A DNA stretch of 32,728 nucleotides from Phycisphaera mikurensis (lineage in GTDB: Bacteria; Planctomycetota; B15-G4; JADJEK01). The notes beneath the pieces were generated by a model, which did no database searches, was not told the DNA's origin, and was given only the letters and a program-made list of their open reading frames with translations. This document shows positions 7,727 through 19,000 of the stretch, one piece after another. Location of the stretch: the NCBI GenBank assembly GCA_020723465.1, contig DYIW01000005.1, positions 1 through 32,728 of the forward strand. Direction: 5' to 3'. How positions within the stretch are numbered: position 1 is the stretch's first letter; each line of letters begins with the position of its first letter. The translations under genes and the position numbers were made by a program.

Positions 7727-8708
7727 CGACGCCGAACGCGGCGAGGAGAGCGCGCGCGCCCTGCGCCGGCGTGATCGTGCCCTCGAGCACGTCCGCCTCG
7801 ACCTGAGCCAGGCGCGCCTGGACGCCGGGATGGCCGCGGAAGGCGGCCTGCAGGCTCTCCTCGACGCGCTCCCAGAGCCAGTGGCGGCGCTGATTCCGGC
7901 GCGCCTCCTCGAGCTCGCCGGAGCCCTCGAGCGCGGCGCGATGCTCCTCGACGAGCTGCCACAGCTCGGGCAGGCCCGCGCCGGTGAGGCCGGAGACTCT
8001 GGTCACGCGCGGCCGCCACGAGGAGGAGCGGGCGCGCGCGCAGCCAAGCGCCAGGGCGTACTCGGCCTCTGCCCGGCCGCAGGCCGCCACGTTCTCGCCG
8101 TCCGCCTTGTTGACCGCGACGACGTCCGCCAGCTCGAGGATGCCGCGCTTGATGCCCTGCAGCTCGTCGCCCGCGCCGGCGAGCACGAGCACCACCAGGC
8201 AGTCGACTATGCGCGCCACCGCGATCTCGTTCTGGCCGGCGCCGACCGTCTCGACCAGGACCACGTCGTAGCCCGCGGCCTCGCAGAGCAGCAGCGCCTC
8301 GCGCGAGCGGCGCGTCACGCCGCCGCCGGCCCTGCCTCCCGGCGACGGGCGGATGAAGGCGTTTCCTTCCAGTGCCAGGCGCGGCATGCGCGTCTTGTCG
8401 GCGAGGATGCTGCCGCCGGACACGCTGCTCGAGGGATCGACGGCGAGTACCGCGACCTTCTTCCCCTGCGCGAGAAGCTGCATGCCGAGCGAGTCGATGA
8501 GCGTGCTCTTCCCCGCGCCCGGCACGCCGGTGATGCCGGTGCGGATCGCTCCGCCGGTGCGAGGCATGAGGCGGCCGAGCACTTCCTCGGCCAGGCACGC
8601 GTCTTCCGGCCGCGCGCTCTCCGCCAGCGTGATGGCGCGCGCGAGCAGGGCGCGATCGCCGCTCTCGATCCCCCGCACGAGGTCGTCGGCGCTGGCGCGA
8701 GGCGTCAT
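7713..8708 (-). CDS. meaB: Methylmalonyl-CoA mutase-associated GTPase MeaB/ArgK
   Basis: '[18 protein letters not shown]' P-loop, '[22 protein letters not shown]', '[13 protein letters not shown]', 'VNKADG'. Confidence 0.95.
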   Translation of the reverse strand: MTPRASADDLVRGIESGDRALLARAITLAESARPEDACLAEEVLGRLMPRTGGAIRTGITGVPGAGKSTLIDSLGMQLLAQGKKVAVLAVDPSSSVSGGSILADKTRMPRLALEGNAFIRPSPGGRAGGGVTRRSREALLLCEAAGYDVVLVETVGAGQNEIAVARIVDCLVVLVLAGAGDELQGIKRGILELADVVAVNKADGENVAACGRAEAEYALALGCARARSSSWRPRVTRVSGLTGAGLPELWQLVEEHRAALEGSGELEEARRNQRRHWLWERVEESLQAAFRGHPGVQARLAQVEADVLEGTITPAQGARALLAAFGVDDNG

Positions 8709-10903
8709 GCCGGGCCCTTGCCCCTCTGCTCGACCTCAGGCCGCGCCGCGATCAGCTCGATCAGGTCGAGGGCCGCCCGGGAGATGACCGTGCCCGGGCC
8801 GAAGACCGCCACCGCGCCAGCTTCCTTCAGGGCCGGGCGATCGCGCGGCGGGATCACGCCGCCCACGGCGATCAGGATGTCCGCGCGGCCGAGGCGCGCG
8901 AGCTCGCGCTTCAAGGCCGGCACCAGCGTCAAATGCCCGGCGGCCAAGGAGCTGACGCCGACTATGTGCACGTCGTTCTCCACGGCCTGGCGCGCCGTCT
9001 CCTCGGGCGTCTGGAAGAGCGGGCCGATGTCCACGTCGAAGCCCAGGTCGGAGAAGGCCGTGGCGATGACCTTCTGGCCGCGGTCGTGGCCGTCCTGCCC
9101 CATCTTCGCCACCAGGATGCGCGGCCGCCGGCCCTCGCCGGCGACGAAGCGCTCCACCCGGCCGCGGACGCGGGCGATGTCCTCGTGCGTCTCGCCCATC
9201 TCGCCACTGTACACCCGGCTGATGGTGCGGAGCGCCGCCTGGTGGCGGCCGAAGACCTTCTCCAGGGCGAAGGTCATCTCGCCCACGGTTGCTCGCGCGC
9301 GCGCGGCCGCCACGGACAGCTCGAGCAGGTTGCCTTCGCCGCTCTTCGCGCAGGCGGTGAGGGCCGCGAGCGCCGCGTCCACCTGCTTCGGGTCGCGCCC
9401 GGCGCGGAGCTCTTCGAGGCGCGCGATCTGCGCCTGGCGCACGCGCGCGTTGTCGACTGCCAGCACGTCGATCTCCTCCTCGACCGTCGCGCGGTAGCGG
9501 TTCACGCCCACGATCGCCTGGCGTCCAGAGTCGATCCGCGCCTGGGTGCGCGCCGCCGCCTCCTCGATGCGCATCTTGGGCAGGCCGGTCTCGAGGGCGC
9601 GCGCCATGCCGCCGAGCTCCTCCACCTCGGCGATGTGCGCCGCGGCGCGCTCGGCCAAGTCGTGCGTCAGGCGCTCGACGTAGTAGCTGCCGCCCCAGGG
9701 GTCCACCACGCGGCAGGTGCCGGATTCCTGCTGCAGTTGAAGCTGCGTGTTGCGCGCGATGCGCGCCGAGAAGTCGCTCGGCAGGGCGAGCGCCTCGTCG
9801 AGCGAGTTGGTGTGCAGCGACTGGGTCTGCCCCTGCGCCGCGGCGAGCGCCTCGACGCAGGTGCGCACCACGTTGTTGTACGGATCCTGCGCGGTCAAGG
9901 ACCAGCCCGAAGTCTGGCAGTGCGTGCGCAGCATGAGCGAGCGCGGGTCGCGCGGCGCAAAAGGCGCGAGCAGGCGCGCCCACAAGAGGCGCGCCGCGCG
10001 CAGCTTCGCCACCTCGATGAAGAAGTCCATGCCGATGGCGAAGAAGAAGGAGAGGCGCGGGGCGAAGGCGTCGAGGTCGAGCCCGGCCGCGAGCCCGGTG
10101 CGCACGTACTCCAGGCCGTCGGCGAGCGTGTAGCCCAGCTCGATGTCCGCCGTGGCCCCGGCCTCCTGCATGTGGTAGCCGGAGATGGAGATGCTGTTGA
10201 AGCGCGGCATGCACCGCGCCGTGTACTTGAAGATGTCCGCGATGATGCGCAAAGAAGGCGCCGGCGGGTAGATGTACGTGTTCCGGACCATGAACTCCTT
10301 GAGGATGTCGTTCTGGATGGTCCCGGAGAGCTGCTCCGGCGGCACGCCCTGCTCCTCGGCGGCGAGGATATAGAGCGCCAGGACCGGCAGCACGGCGCCG
10401 TTCATGGTCATCGAGACGGACATGCGGTCGAGCGGGATGCCGTCGAACAGGATGCGCATGTCCAGGATCGAATCGATCGCGACGCCCGCCATGCCCACGT
10501 CGCCGGCCACGCGCGGGTGGTCGGAGTCGTAGCCGCGGTGCGTGGCGAGGTCGAAGGCCACGGACAGCCCCTTCTGCCCGGCGGCCAGGTTCCTGCGGTA
10601 GAAGGCGTTCGAGTCCTCGGCCGTGGAGAAGCCCGCGTACTGGCGGATGGTCCAGGGGCGGCGCACGTACATGGTCGCGTAGGGGCCGCGGGCGAAGGGC
10701 GCGAAGCCGGGCAGGCCGCCGAGGTGCAAGACGTCGGCGAGGTCGGCGGCCGAGTAGAGCGCCTTCTCGCGGATCCCCTCGGGGGTGAGGAAGCCGCTTT
10801 CGGCGGCGACGCCCGCTGCGGCGCGCCATTCGTCGAGGCTGGGCCCGGGCCTTCGGAGGAGGTCGTCGAAGCTGCAGGCGGCGAAGTTCGGGAGAGAGCC
10901 CAT
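8705..10903 (-). CDS. mutB: Methylmalonyl-CoA mutase large (alpha, B12-binding) subunit
   Basis: '[44 protein letters not shown]', '[36 protein letters not shown]' (DxHxxG); starts TGATG overlapping upstream gene, ends ATGA overlapping meaB. Confidence 0.97.
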   Translation of the reverse strand: MGSLPNFAACSFDDLLRRPGPSLDEWRAAAGVAAESGFLTPEGIREKALYSAADLADVLHLGGLPGFAPFARGPYATMYVRRPWTIRQYAGFSTAEDSNAFYRRNLAAGQKGLSVAFDLATHRGYDSDHPRVAGDVGMAGVAIDSILDMRILFDGIPLDRMSVSMTMNGAVLPVLALYILAAEEQGVPPEQLSGTIQNDILKEFMVRNTYIYPPAPSLRIIADIFKYTARCMPRFNSISISGYHMQEAGATADIELGYTLADGLEYVRTGLAAGLDLDAFAPRLSFFFAIGMDFFIEVAKLRAARLLWARLLAPFAPRDPRSLMLRTHCQTSGWSLTAQDPYNNVVRTCVEALAAAQGQTQSLHTNSLDEALALPSDFSARIARNTQLQLQQESGTCRVVDPWGGSYYVERLTHDLAERAAAHIAEVEELGGMARALETGLPKMRIEEAAARTQARIDSGRQAIVGVNRYRATVEEEIDVLAVDNARVRQAQIARLEELRAGRDPKQVDAALAALTACAKSGEGNLLELSVAAARARATVGEMTFALEKVFGRHQAALRTISRVYSGEMGETHEDIARVRGRVERFVAGEGRRPRILVAKMGQDGHDRGQKVIATAFSDLGFDVDIGPLFQTPEETARQAVENDVHIVGVSSLAAGHLTLVPALKRELARLGRADILIAVGGVIPPRDRPALKEAGAVAVFGPGTVISRAALDLIELIAARPEVEQRGKGPA

Positions 10904-12969
10904 CACGCGCCTCCCGGCACAACGGCGCCGTGCTCGGCGAGCAGCGCGCCGAGCAGCTCGCACGCGTCCATGCCGGCGAAGGCGAAGCGGTCCACGCCGG
11001 CCGCACGCAGATCCGCCTCGAGATCGCCCGGGCGCCCGGCGAGGAGCACGCGGGCCGCGCCCGCCTCTTTGAGAGCGCGCGCGGCCGCCGCGCCGCACGT
11101 GGCGTAGCGCCGCTCGGCGCCGCACAGGCAGACGATGCGCGCTCCGCTCGCCGCGAAGCGGCCGGCGGCGGCTGCCGCGGCCTCTTCCGGCCGCAGGTCG
11201 CCTGTGCCCTCGTCCGCCGTGACGTGGAAGCCCCCGGCCAGGAAGAGGTTCCTCATGAAGGCCGCGCGCTCGCCGTGCTCCGCCGGAGGACCGAGGCAGG
11301 CGAGGAAGGAGCGCGGCCGGCCCGCGGCCGCGGCCAGGCGATCGGCGGCGTCACGCAGCTCCTCGAAGGGCGCGGCGTCGCGCCGCGCGGGCAGCGGCTC
11401 GATCCGTGCGAACGGCTGCTCTCCACCCAGCGCGGCGCTGATCGCGGCGCAGCTCGCGCCCAAGGCCGCGGCCTCGACGCACGCGGCGAAGACGTCCGGC
11501 GCCTTGCGGAGGTCAGGCAGCGGCTCCAGGTCGGAGCCAGCGCGCAGCTCCTCGATCCGGCGCGACACGGCCTCCGGCGACGCGGCTTCCGGCCGCGGCC
11601 GGCGCGCGAGCAGCTCCGCCTCGTCCGGAAACTCGCTCACTCCCGTGACCGGCTCTTGGCGGCGCGCGAGCCGCGCGAGCCGCTCGCGCCAGGTCGCGTC
11701 CACGCTCGCGCGGATGAAGCCGCCCGCCAGGCACTCGGCCATGCCGCCCTTCCCCTCGATCTCCTGGAACACGCCCCAGGCCGCGCGCGCCAGGTCCTGC
11801 GTCAGCGCCTCGACGTAGTACGAGCCGCCCGCGGGATCGAGGACCCGGCCGATGCGGCTTTCCTCGGCGAGGATGGTCTGGGTGTTGCGGGCGATCCGGC
11901 GGCCCAGGTCCTCGGGTTCGCCGAGCGCCGCGTCGAAAGTCAGACAGGTAAGGGCGTCCGCGCCGCCGCAGGCCGCCGCGAGCGCCTCGGTCGTGGCGCG
12001 CAGCATGTTCACCCACGGGTCGCGCCGCGCGAGAGCGCGCTCCGAGGTCACGGCGTGCAGCCAGGTGGGTGGAGGTCGGTCGCAGGCGCAGGCGCGCCCG
12101 AGCAGGCCGAAGACCAGGCGCGCGGCGCGCATCTTGGCCAGGCCCAGGAAGAAGTCGCGGCCGGCGGCGAGCGACCAGGCGATCTGGCCGAGTCCTTCCG
12201 CGGCCGAGAGCCCGCCGGCCACCAGGCGGCGCAGGTAGTGCGCCGTGGTGGCGAGCGCGCAGCCGAGCTCCTGCGCCGCGCTGGCGCCGGCGAGATGGTA
12301 GGGGAGAGTGGACGCGACCGCGGCGCGCGTGCCGGGGAAGGAGCGCGCGCACTGGCGCGCCAGCACCACGAGCTGCTCCTCGGCGCGCGCCAGCGAGCAG
12401 GGCAGGAGCCCGTCCTCGGCGAGCGCCCCGAGTGGATCGCAGAAGAACATGAGGCGCGCGCGCTCCGGTAGGACGCCGCGCTCCCGGAGGAGCGCGCTCA
12501 CGCACGCGGCCAGGGGCAAAGCGTTGCCGCCCGCGTCCAGGATGAGCCGCGCCTCGCCAAGAGGCAGGGCGCAGAGCGCGCCGCCGTCGCTGGTGTCGAT
12601 GCCCAGGCGCACCGCTCGGCCGAAGCGCAGCCACAGGCCATCGGTGCCGTTCTTGAGGTCCTCGGCCGCCGCGCGCGCCACGGCCGCCGCGTCGAGCGCG
12701 TCGCAGCGCGGCAAGATCTCCCAGGGATGGCCCGCGCGCGGCAGGAGCGCCGCGCCGCGCGTGAAGGGCGGCAGGCCGGGGAAGCCGGCCGCGTCCGGCG
12801 CGGGCGCATCTTCGGCCGTGTAGAGCGGCCGCAGCGTCAGGCCCTCGGCGCCGCGCGTGCCTGCCAGAGGGTCGCGGCCGCCCAGCTCCTCCGCGGCGCG
12901 CGCCTTCCAGGCCGCCAGGTCGACGGCGGGGAAGGGCTCAGCTTCGTGCGGCGCGGTGTCGCGGCTCAA
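10903..12969 (-). CDS. mutA: Methylmalonyl-CoA mutase small (beta, non-B12-binding) subunit
   Basis: Mutase TIM-barrel like sequence ('[56 protein letters not shown]'), C-terminal B12-like domain lacking DxHxxG; TTG start at 12969. Confidence 0.9.
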   Translation of the reverse strand: MSRDTAPHEAEPFPAVDLAAWKARAAEELGGRDPLAGTRGAEGLTLRPLYTAEDAPAPDAAGFPGLPPFTRGAALLPRAGHPWEILPRCDALDAAAVARAAAEDLKNGTDGLWLRFGRAVRLGIDTSDGGALCALPLGEARLILDAGGNALPLAACVSALLRERGVLPERARLMFFCDPLGALAEDGLLPCSLARAEEQLVVLARQCARSFPGTRAAVASTLPYHLAGASAAQELGCALATTAHYLRRLVAGGLSAAEGLGQIAWSLAAGRDFFLGLAKMRAARLVFGLLGRACACDRPPPTWLHAVTSERALARRDPWVNMLRATTEALAAACGGADALTCLTFDAALGEPEDLGRRIARNTQTILAEESRIGRVLDPAGGSYYVEALTQDLARAAWGVFQEIEGKGGMAECLAGGFIRASVDATWRERLARLARRQEPVTGVSEFPDEAELLARRPRPEAASPEAVSRRIEELRAGSDLEPLPDLRKAPDVFAACVEAAALGASCAAISAALGGEQPFARIEPLPARRDAAPFEELRDAADRLAAAAGRPRSFLACLGPPAEHGERAAFMRNLFLAGGFHVTADEGTGDLRPEEAAAAAAGRFAASGARIVCLCGAERRYATCGAAAARALKEAGAARVLLAGRPGDLEADLRAAGVDRFAFAGMDACELLGALLAEHGAVVPGGA

Positions 12970-12970
12970 G

Positions 12971-15900
12971 TCACATGTTCCGCCGGTACTGTCCGCCCAC
13001 GGCGTGCAGCGCCCCGGAGATCTGGCCGAGGGAGCAGCACTTGCACGCCTCCATCAGCTCGGTGAAGGTGTTGCCCTGGGCCACGGCCGTGCGCTGCAGG
13101 TCCTTCAGCGCCTGCCTGGCGCGGCCAGCGTTGCGCTTCTGGCAGGCGCGCAGCGAGTGGATGGCGTAGTCGCGCTCGTCGCGCGTCGAGCGGATCACCT
13201 CGGCCGGGGTGACGGTGGGGGAGCCGCGCGGATCGAGGAAGGTGTTGACGCCGACGATGGGCAACTGGCCGCTGTGCTTGAGCGTCTCATAGTGCAGCGA
13301 CTCTTCCTGGATCCGGGAGCGCTGGTACATGCGCTCCATGGCGCCGAGCACGCCGCCCCTTTCCGAGATGCTGCGGAACTCCTTGAGCACCGCCTCCTCC
13401 ACCAGGGCGGTGAGCTCCTCGATGACGAACGAGCCCTGCAGTGGGTTCTCGCTCTTCGCCAGGCCCAGCTCCTTATTGATGATGAGCTGGATCGCCATCG
13501 CGCGGCGCACGCTCTCCTCGGTCGGCGTGGTGATTGCCTCGTCATAGGCGTTCGTGTGCAGCGAGTTGCAGTTGTCGTACAGGGCGTAGAGCGCCTGCAG
13601 CGTGGTGCGGATGTCGTTGAAGCCGATCTCCTGCGCGTGCAGGCTCCGCCCCGAAGTCTGCACGTGGTACTTGAGCTTCTGCGAGCGCTCGTTGCCGCGG
13701 TACTTGAAGCGCATGGCCTTGGCCCAGATGCGCCGCGCCACGCGGCCGATGACCGAATACTCGGGATCGAGGCCGTTCGAGAAGAAGAACGAGAGGTTCG
13801 GCGCGAAGTCGTCGATGTGCATACCGCGCGACAGGTAGTACTCGACGTAGGTGAAGCCGTTGGCCAGGGTGAAGGCGAGCTGCGTGATCGGATTGGCTCC
13901 GGCCTCGGCGATGTGATAGCCGGAGATCGACACCGAGTAGAAGTTGCGCACCGCGCGGTCGATGAAGAACTGCTGGATGTCGCCCATCATGCGCAGGGCG
14001 AACTCGGTGGAGAAGATGCAGGTGTTCTGCGCCTGATCCTCCTTGAGGATGTCGGCCTGCACCGTGCCCCGGACCTGGGAGAGCGTGTCCGCCTTGATCT
14101 TCTCGTAGGTCTCGCGCGGCAAGACCTCGTCGCCGGTGACGCCGAGCAGCAGCAGACCGAGGCCGTCGCTGCCCGGCGGCAGCTCGCCCTGGTAGCGCGG
14201 GCGCTCGCAGCCCAGGCGCGCGTCGATCTCCGCCACGCGGCGCGCGGCCTGCTCGGTCTTGCCCTGCTCCCGGATGTAGCGCTCGCACTGCTGGTCGATC
14301 GCGGCGTTCATGAAGAAGGCGAGCATCATCGGCGCCGGGCCATTGATGGTCATCGACACCGAGGTGGCGGGATCGGCCAGGTTGAAGCCGGAGTAGAGCT
14401 TCTTGGCGTCGTCTAACGTGGCAATGCTCACGCCCGAGTTGCCGATCTTGCCGTAGATGTCTGGCCGCTCGTCCGGGTCCTCGCCGTAGAGGGTGACCGA
14501 GTCGAAGGCGGTGGACAGGCGCTTGGCGCGCAGGCCGCGCGCCAGGAAGTGGAAGCGCTTGTTGGTGCGCTCCGGCCCGCCCTCGCCCGCGAACTGGCGC
14601 GCCGGGTCCTCGCCCGCGCGCTTCAGCGGATAGGCGCCGGCGGTGTACGGGAACATGCCGGGCGCGTTCTCCTGCAAGAGCCAGGCGAGAATGTCGCCCC
14701 AGTCGTGATAGCGCGGCAGGCTGACTTTCGGGATATTGAGGTGCGCGAGCGACTCGCTGTGCAGGTCCTGCTCGATGACCGTGTCGCGCACCTGGAACTG
14801 GTACTTGGCGGCGCGGTAGCGCTTCTGCATGGCCGGCCAGTCCGCGAGCAGCGCCCGGCAGCGGTGATGCAGCTTGGCCTCGAGCTGGTGGTAGAGGTCG
14901 ATCAGCTCCTGGAGGTACACCGGCTCGCCGGTCACGTGCTGGATGGCGCTCACCACCTCGCCTGAGCCGGTGTCGATGATCTCCACCTTCTTCTGGCCGA
15001 CGCTGGCGCGGAGCTGCTCGATCACGCCGTTCAACTGGTACAGGCGCCGGGCGATGGATGCCTGCTCCCGGACGAACTGGTCGCTGCGCTCGCTGTTCTC
15101 CACGATCTCCGCCAGGTAGCGCACGCGCTCCGGCGGGATGATGTGGTGCTTCTCGCCCTCCTCCACGCCCAAGTCGATGGTCGAGCGCAGGCCGGCGCCC
15201 GTCTTCTCGACCAGCGCCTCCATCACCCGGCGATACAGGCGGTTCACGCCCGGGTCGTTGAACTGGGAGGCGATCGTGCCGTAGATCGGGAAGCTCTCGG
15301 CCGCGGCGTCCCACAGCCCGTGATTGCGCCGGTACTGCTTGCGCACGTCGCGCAGCGCGTCGAGCGAGCCGCGCTTGTCGAACTTGTTGATGGCGATGAC
15401 GTCGGCGAAGTCGAGCATGTCGATCTTCTCGAGCTGCGTCGCCGCGCCGTACTCGGCGGTCATCACGTAGAGGGACACGTCGCAGTGGTCGGTGATCTCG
15501 GTGTCCGACTGGCCGATCCCGGAGGTCTCGACGATCACCAGGTCGTGGCCGGCCGCGCGGCAGATGTCGATCGAGCTGTGCACGTACTTGCTGAGCGCCA
15601 GGTTCGCCTGGCGCGTGGCCAGCGAGCGCATGTAGACGCGCGGGTTGTTGATCGCGTTCATGCGGATGCGGTCGCCAAGGAGCGCCCCGCCGCTCTTGCG
15701 CTTCGACGGGTCGACCGACACCACCGCCACGGTCTTGTCGCGGAAGTCGAGCAGGAAGCGCCGCACCAGCTCGTCCACGAGTGACGACTTGCCCGAACCG
15801 CCCGGACCGGTGACGCCGAGCACCGGCGCGACTCTCTCGGCGAGCAGCGCGGCGAGCGAGCCGTTGAGCTGCTCCCAGGCAGCGGGCGCGTTCTCCGCCA

Positions 15901-16453
15901 GAGAGACCAGCCGGCCGATGGCGCCCGCGTCGCGCGCGCACAGCCCCTCGAGCTCGGCGGCGGGCCGCCCCTCGCCCGCCGGGAAATCGCAGCGGCTGAG
16001 CAGGTCGTTGATCATGCCCTGCAGGCCCATCTTGCGCCCGTCGTCCGGGGAGTAGATGCGCGCGATGCCGTAGGCGTGCAGCTCCGCGATCTCGTCGGGC
16101 AGGATGGTGCCGCCGCCGCCGCCGAAGATGAGGACGCGCGCGCCCTGCTCCGCCAGCAGGTCATGCATGTACTTGAAGAACTCGACGTGTCCGCCCTGGT
16201 AGGAGGTGACGGCGATCGCCTGCGCGTCCTCCTGGATGGCGCAGGCGACGATCTCCTGGACGGAGCGGTTGTGGCCCAGGTGGATCACCTCGGCGCCCGA
16301 GGCCTGCAGGATGCGGCGCATGATGTTGATGGCCGCGTCGTGCCCGTCGAACAGGGAGGCGGCCGTCACGATGCGTACGTGGTTTTTCGGCCGGTAGACG
16401 GCTGCGTCCGCCGGAGCGCCCTGCTGCGATGCCATGCCTGCCGCTCTCACCAC
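12971..16453 (-). CDS. icmF: Fused isobutyryl-CoA mutase IcmF (B12-binding + G-protein chaperone + mutase), 1160 aa
   Basis: N-term '[38 protein letters not shown]' B12 domain; '[17 protein letters not shown]' P-loop and '[15 protein letters not shown]'; C-term mutase '[21 protein letters not shown]', '[29 protein letters not shown]', '[14 protein letters not shown]'. Confidence 0.95.
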   Translation of the reverse strand: MVRAAGMASQQGAPADAAVYRPKNHVRIVTAASLFDGHDAAINIMRRILQASGAEVIHLGHNRSVQEIVACAIQEDAQAIAVTSYQGGHVEFFKYMHDLLAEQGARVLIFGGGGGTILPDEIAELHAYGIARIYSPDDGRKMGLQGMINDLLSRCDFPAGEGRPAAELEGLCARDAGAIGRLVSLAENAPAAWEQLNGSLAALLAERVAPVLGVTGPGGSGKSSLVDELVRRFLLDFRDKTVAVVSVDPSKRKSGGALLGDRIRMNAINNPRVYMRSLATRQANLALSKYVHSSIDICRAAGHDLVIVETSGIGQSDTEITDHCDVSLYVMTAEYGAATQLEKIDMLDFADVIAINKFDKRGSLDALRDVRKQYRRNHGLWDAAAESFPIYGTIASQFNDPGVNRLYRRVMEALVEKTGAGLRSTIDLGVEEGEKHHIIPPERVRYLAEIVENSERSDQFVREQASIARRLYQLNGVIEQLRASVGQKKVEIIDTGSGEVVSAIQHVTGEPVYLQELIDLYHQLEAKLHHRCRALLADWPAMQKRYRAAKYQFQVRDTVIEQDLHSESLAHLNIPKVSLPRYHDWGDILAWLLQENAPGMFPYTAGAYPLKRAGEDPARQFAGEGGPERTNKRFHFLARGLRAKRLSTAFDSVTLYGEDPDERPDIYGKIGNSGVSIATLDDAKKLYSGFNLADPATSVSMTINGPAPMMLAFFMNAAIDQQCERYIREQGKTEQAARRVAEIDARLGCERPRYQGELPPGSDGLGLLLLGVTGDEVLPRETYEKIKADTLSQVRGTVQADILKEDQAQNTCIFSTEFALRMMGDIQQFFIDRAVRNFYSVSISGYHIAEAGANPITQLAFTLANGFTYVEYYLSRGMHIDDFAPNLSFFFSNGLDPEYSVIGRVARRIWAKAMRFKYRGNERSQKLKYHVQTSGRSLHAQEIGFNDIRTTLQALYALYDNCNSLHTNAYDEAITTPTEESVRRAMAIQLIINKELGLAKSENPLQGSFVIEELTALVEEAVLKEFRSISERGGVLGAMERMYQRSRIQEESLHYETLKHSGQLPIVGVNTFLDPRGSPTVTPAEVIRSTRDERDYAIHSLRACQKRNAGRARQALKDLQRTAVAQGNTFTELMEACKCCSLGQISGALHAVGGQYRRNM

Positions 16454-16522
16454 TCGAGCTGATCGCCGCGTCTTGCTGCGAGGATCGGGTTACGGGACGC
16501 GCGGCACGCGACCGCGCTCGCC

Positions 16523-16553
16523 CCCCGCGCGCGCGGCGCCGCCCGGCGCGGGG
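16523..16553. repeat. GC-rich inverted repeat between icmF and the M48 protease gene
   Basis: CCCCGCGC (16523-16530) and GCGCGGGG (16546-16553), 8-bp perfect stem, 15-nt loop containing GGCGCC; no T-tract. Confidence 0.45.
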
Positions 16554-16619
16554 TTCCGGCCAGCCTAGCCTTTTCCAGGGGCGTCAGAAAGTGCCGAGAG
16601 CACCCGGGGCGCGGAAGCG

Positions 16620-18008
16620 TCACCGGCCGCGCCCGGCCCCCTGGCTGGCCCCCAGGCTGCGCAGGCGCTCGCGCGCCTTGGTGCCGAAGCTCCCCTCCTG
16701 GTCGAGCTCCACCACTTGGCGGTAGGCGCGCACCGCGTCGTCGCGGCGCCCGAGCTTCTCGCACGACAGGCCGAAGTAGTAGAGCGGCGTCGGGCTCATG
16801 GGGAACAAGTCGCTCGCCAGCTCGAACTCCGCCGCCGCCTTGCGATGGTCCCCTTCCTCGAACCAGACCATGCCCAGGAGCTGGTGCGGCCGGAACAGCC
16901 GGCGCTCCGGCAGGTGCATGTCGTCGAGGCGGATGGCCTGCTCCAGGGCCTCGCGCGCCTCGGCGTGGCGCTCCAGCGCGAGGTGGCAGGCGCCGATGGC
17001 GGTGTGGAAGAGCGGCTCGTCCGGGATGGCGGCGGCGCACTCCTCGAAGGAGCCGAGCGCCTGCTCGAGCGGCCCCGACTTCCCGCCCTCCAGGGCCTCG
17101 GCGAACGCCGTCCAGGCCTTGTCGTACTGCTCGTAGGTGGGCTCCGCCCGCTGGAGCGTGGCGAGGATCTGGGCGAACGAGTCGTTCCCTTCGCGGTAGG
17201 GCCGGAAGGAGCTGCGCGGCCGCGCCGTCAGCTCGGGGTACTTCTGCTCGATCTCGGCGTGGATGTCGCTGATGCGGTTCTCGTTCAAGGGGTGCGTGCG
17301 CAGCCACTCGATCTGCAGGCCGCCGCTCTCCTCCTCGAGCTTCTGGAAGTAGGCGAAGGTCTTGGTCGCCTCGGCCGGGTCGTAGCCCATGGTGGCCGCG
17401 TAGTAGACGCCGCGCTCGTCCGACTGCTGCTCCTGGCCGCGGTCGTAGCGCAGCAGGAAGAGCTGCGCGCCGGCCGAGCCGAGCGAGGTCGCCAGCCCCG
17501 GCTCGCGGCTGCGCGTCACCGCCGACTCGGCCGTGCCGATGAGGCCGACGACGATGCCGCCGATGAGCTGGCGGCCCATGGCTTGATGCGAGTGGCGGTG
17601 TTCGACGTGGCCCAGCTCGTGGCCCATGACGGAGATGAACTGCCCCTCGGTCTCGAGCGCGGACAGCAGCCCGCGCGTGATGTAGATGTAGCCGCCGGGC
17701 ACGGCGAAGGCGTTCGGCGTGGAGGTGTTGAGGATGGTGAACTTCCAGGCGAAGTCCTCGGCGCGCACCGAGTGGCCCGCCATCTCCACGATGAGCCTGC
17801 CCAGGTAATCGGCGGCCGCCGGGTCGTGGTACACGCCGTCGAACATGGCGTCGATGTTCGGCGCGTAGGCGTCGCCCAGCTCGACCTCTTCCTTGAGGGA
17901 CATCTCGCCCAGGCAGAAGTACATCGTCTGGTCCACCGGGTCGACGCAGCACGAGCCCACCAGCAGAAGGCAGAGGAAGAGCAGCGCCAGGCGCAGGATC
18001 CAGTACAT
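16620..18008 (-). CDS. M48-family metalloprotease lipoprotein with TPR-like C-terminal region
   Basis: Lipobox-like 'LLLVGSCC'; zinc motif 'VMGHELGHVEHRHS'; 'NAFAVPGGYIYITRGLLSAL'; C-terminal helical repeats. Confidence 0.9.
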   Translation of the reverse strand: MYWILRLALLFLCLLLVGSCCVDPVDQTMYFCLGEMSLKEEVELGDAYAPNIDAMFDGVYHDPAAADYLGRLIVEMAGHSVRAEDFAWKFTILNTSTPNAFAVPGGYIYITRGLLSALETEGQFISVMGHELGHVEHRHSHQAMGRQLIGGIVVGLIGTAESAVTRSREPGLATSLGSAGAQLFLLRYDRGQEQQSDERGVYYAATMGYDPAEATKTFAYFQKLEEESGGLQIEWLRTHPLNENRISDIHAEIEQKYPELTARPRSSFRPYREGNDSFAQILATLQRAEPTYEQYDKAWTAFAEALEGGKSGPLEQALGSFEECAAAIPDEPLFHTAIGACHLALERHAEAREALEQAIRLDDMHLPERRLFRPHQLLGMVWFEEGDHRKAAAEFELASDLFPMSPTPLYYFGLSCEKLGRRDDAVRAYRQVVELDQEGSFGTKARERLRSLGASQGAGRGR

Positions 18009-18130
18009 GGTGTTCGCTTTCGTTTCGGGGCGGCTCGAGACTAAGCTGCGCGCGGGCTCGGTACAACTGCAGGAGATCCGGGCGCCTCGGGCGGGGCAAG
18101 GCGAGCGGGTCTGATCGGAGCGCCGCCGCG

Positions 18131-19000
18131 ATGTGTAGGTTGGCGCGCATGAGCGAGAACGTCGCGCTGGCCGCGGCCGGCCTGAGCAGGGTCTTCGCGC
18201 GGCCTCCGTTCGGGAGGTGCGTGCCGGCTCTCGACGGCTTCTCCGTCGAGGTCCGGCCGGGGGAGATCCTCGGCCTGGCCGGGCCGAACGGCGCCGGCAA
18301 GACCACGGCGCTCCGCTGCTGCCTGGGGCTGCTCGCGCCCACGCAGGGCAGGGTGCTGCTGTTCGGCGCGCTCGCGGGCACGCGCGCGGCGCGCGGTCTG
18401 GCCGGCTTCTCTCCGGAGCGCTTCGACCTCTCGGGCGGGCGCAGCGGGCGCGAGACGCTCGAGCTGCTCGGCGCGCTGTCCGGCCTGCGCGGCCGCGACC
18501 TCGAGGCGCGCGCCGGCGACCTGCTCGCGCGGTTCGACCTGCTCGCCGCGGCGGAGCGGCCGCTCTGCTCCTACTCCAAGGGCATGGTGCGCCGCCTGTC
18601 GATCGCGGCCGCGCTGCTCTCGGACCCGCCGCTCCTCGTCCTGGACGAGCCGTTCGATGGGCTCGACCCGCTCGGCGCCCAGGCGGTGCGCGAGGAGATC
18701 CAGCGCCGGGCCCGGGCGGGCGCCGCTGTGGTCCTCTCCTCCCACGCCCTGGCCGAGGTGGAGGCGGTCGCGACCCACCTGCTGCTCCTCGGCGCGGGCA
18801 GGACGCTCGTCGCCGGCCCGGCGGACGCGGTCCTGGCGCAGGACGGCCGCTGCGAGCTCCAACTCGACGGCCTGGACGCGGCCGGCCTCGAGGCGCTCAG
18901 GCGCCTGGTGGAGGAGCGCGGCGCGCGGCTCGAGCGCGTGCGTCCCGGCCGCGGAACCCTGGAGGAGCTGTTCCGCCGCAGCCTCGGGAGGGAGCGATGA
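18131..19000 (+). CDS. ABC transporter ATP-binding protein
   Basis: Walker A 'GPNGAGKTT', signature-like 'SYSKGMVRRLSIAAALLSDPPLLVLDEPFDGLDP', H-loop 'SSHAL'; likely start may be ATG at 18149. Confidence 0.93.
   Translation: MCRLARMSENVALAAAGLSRVFARPPFGRCVPALDGFSVEVRPGEILGLAGPNGAGKTTALRCCLGLLAPTQGRVLLFGALAGTRAARGLAGFSPERFDLSGGRSGRETLELLGALSGLRGRDLEARAGDLLARFDLLAAAERPLCSYSKGMVRRLSIAAALLSDPPLLVLDEPFDGLDPLGAQAVREEIQRRARAGAAVVLSSHALAEVEAVATHLLLLGAGRTLVAGPADAVLAQDGRCELQLDGLDAAGLEALRRLVEERGARLERVRPGRGTLEELFRRSLGRER

Noticed and set aside
7395-9497. 700-aa plus-strand ORF (and 8933-11107, 724 aa)
   Set aside because: Antisense to meaB/mutB/mutA; no recognisable motifs, biased composition.
16447-18381. 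644-aa minus-strand ORF
   Set aside because: Overlaps the M48 metalloprotease in another frame; no motifs.
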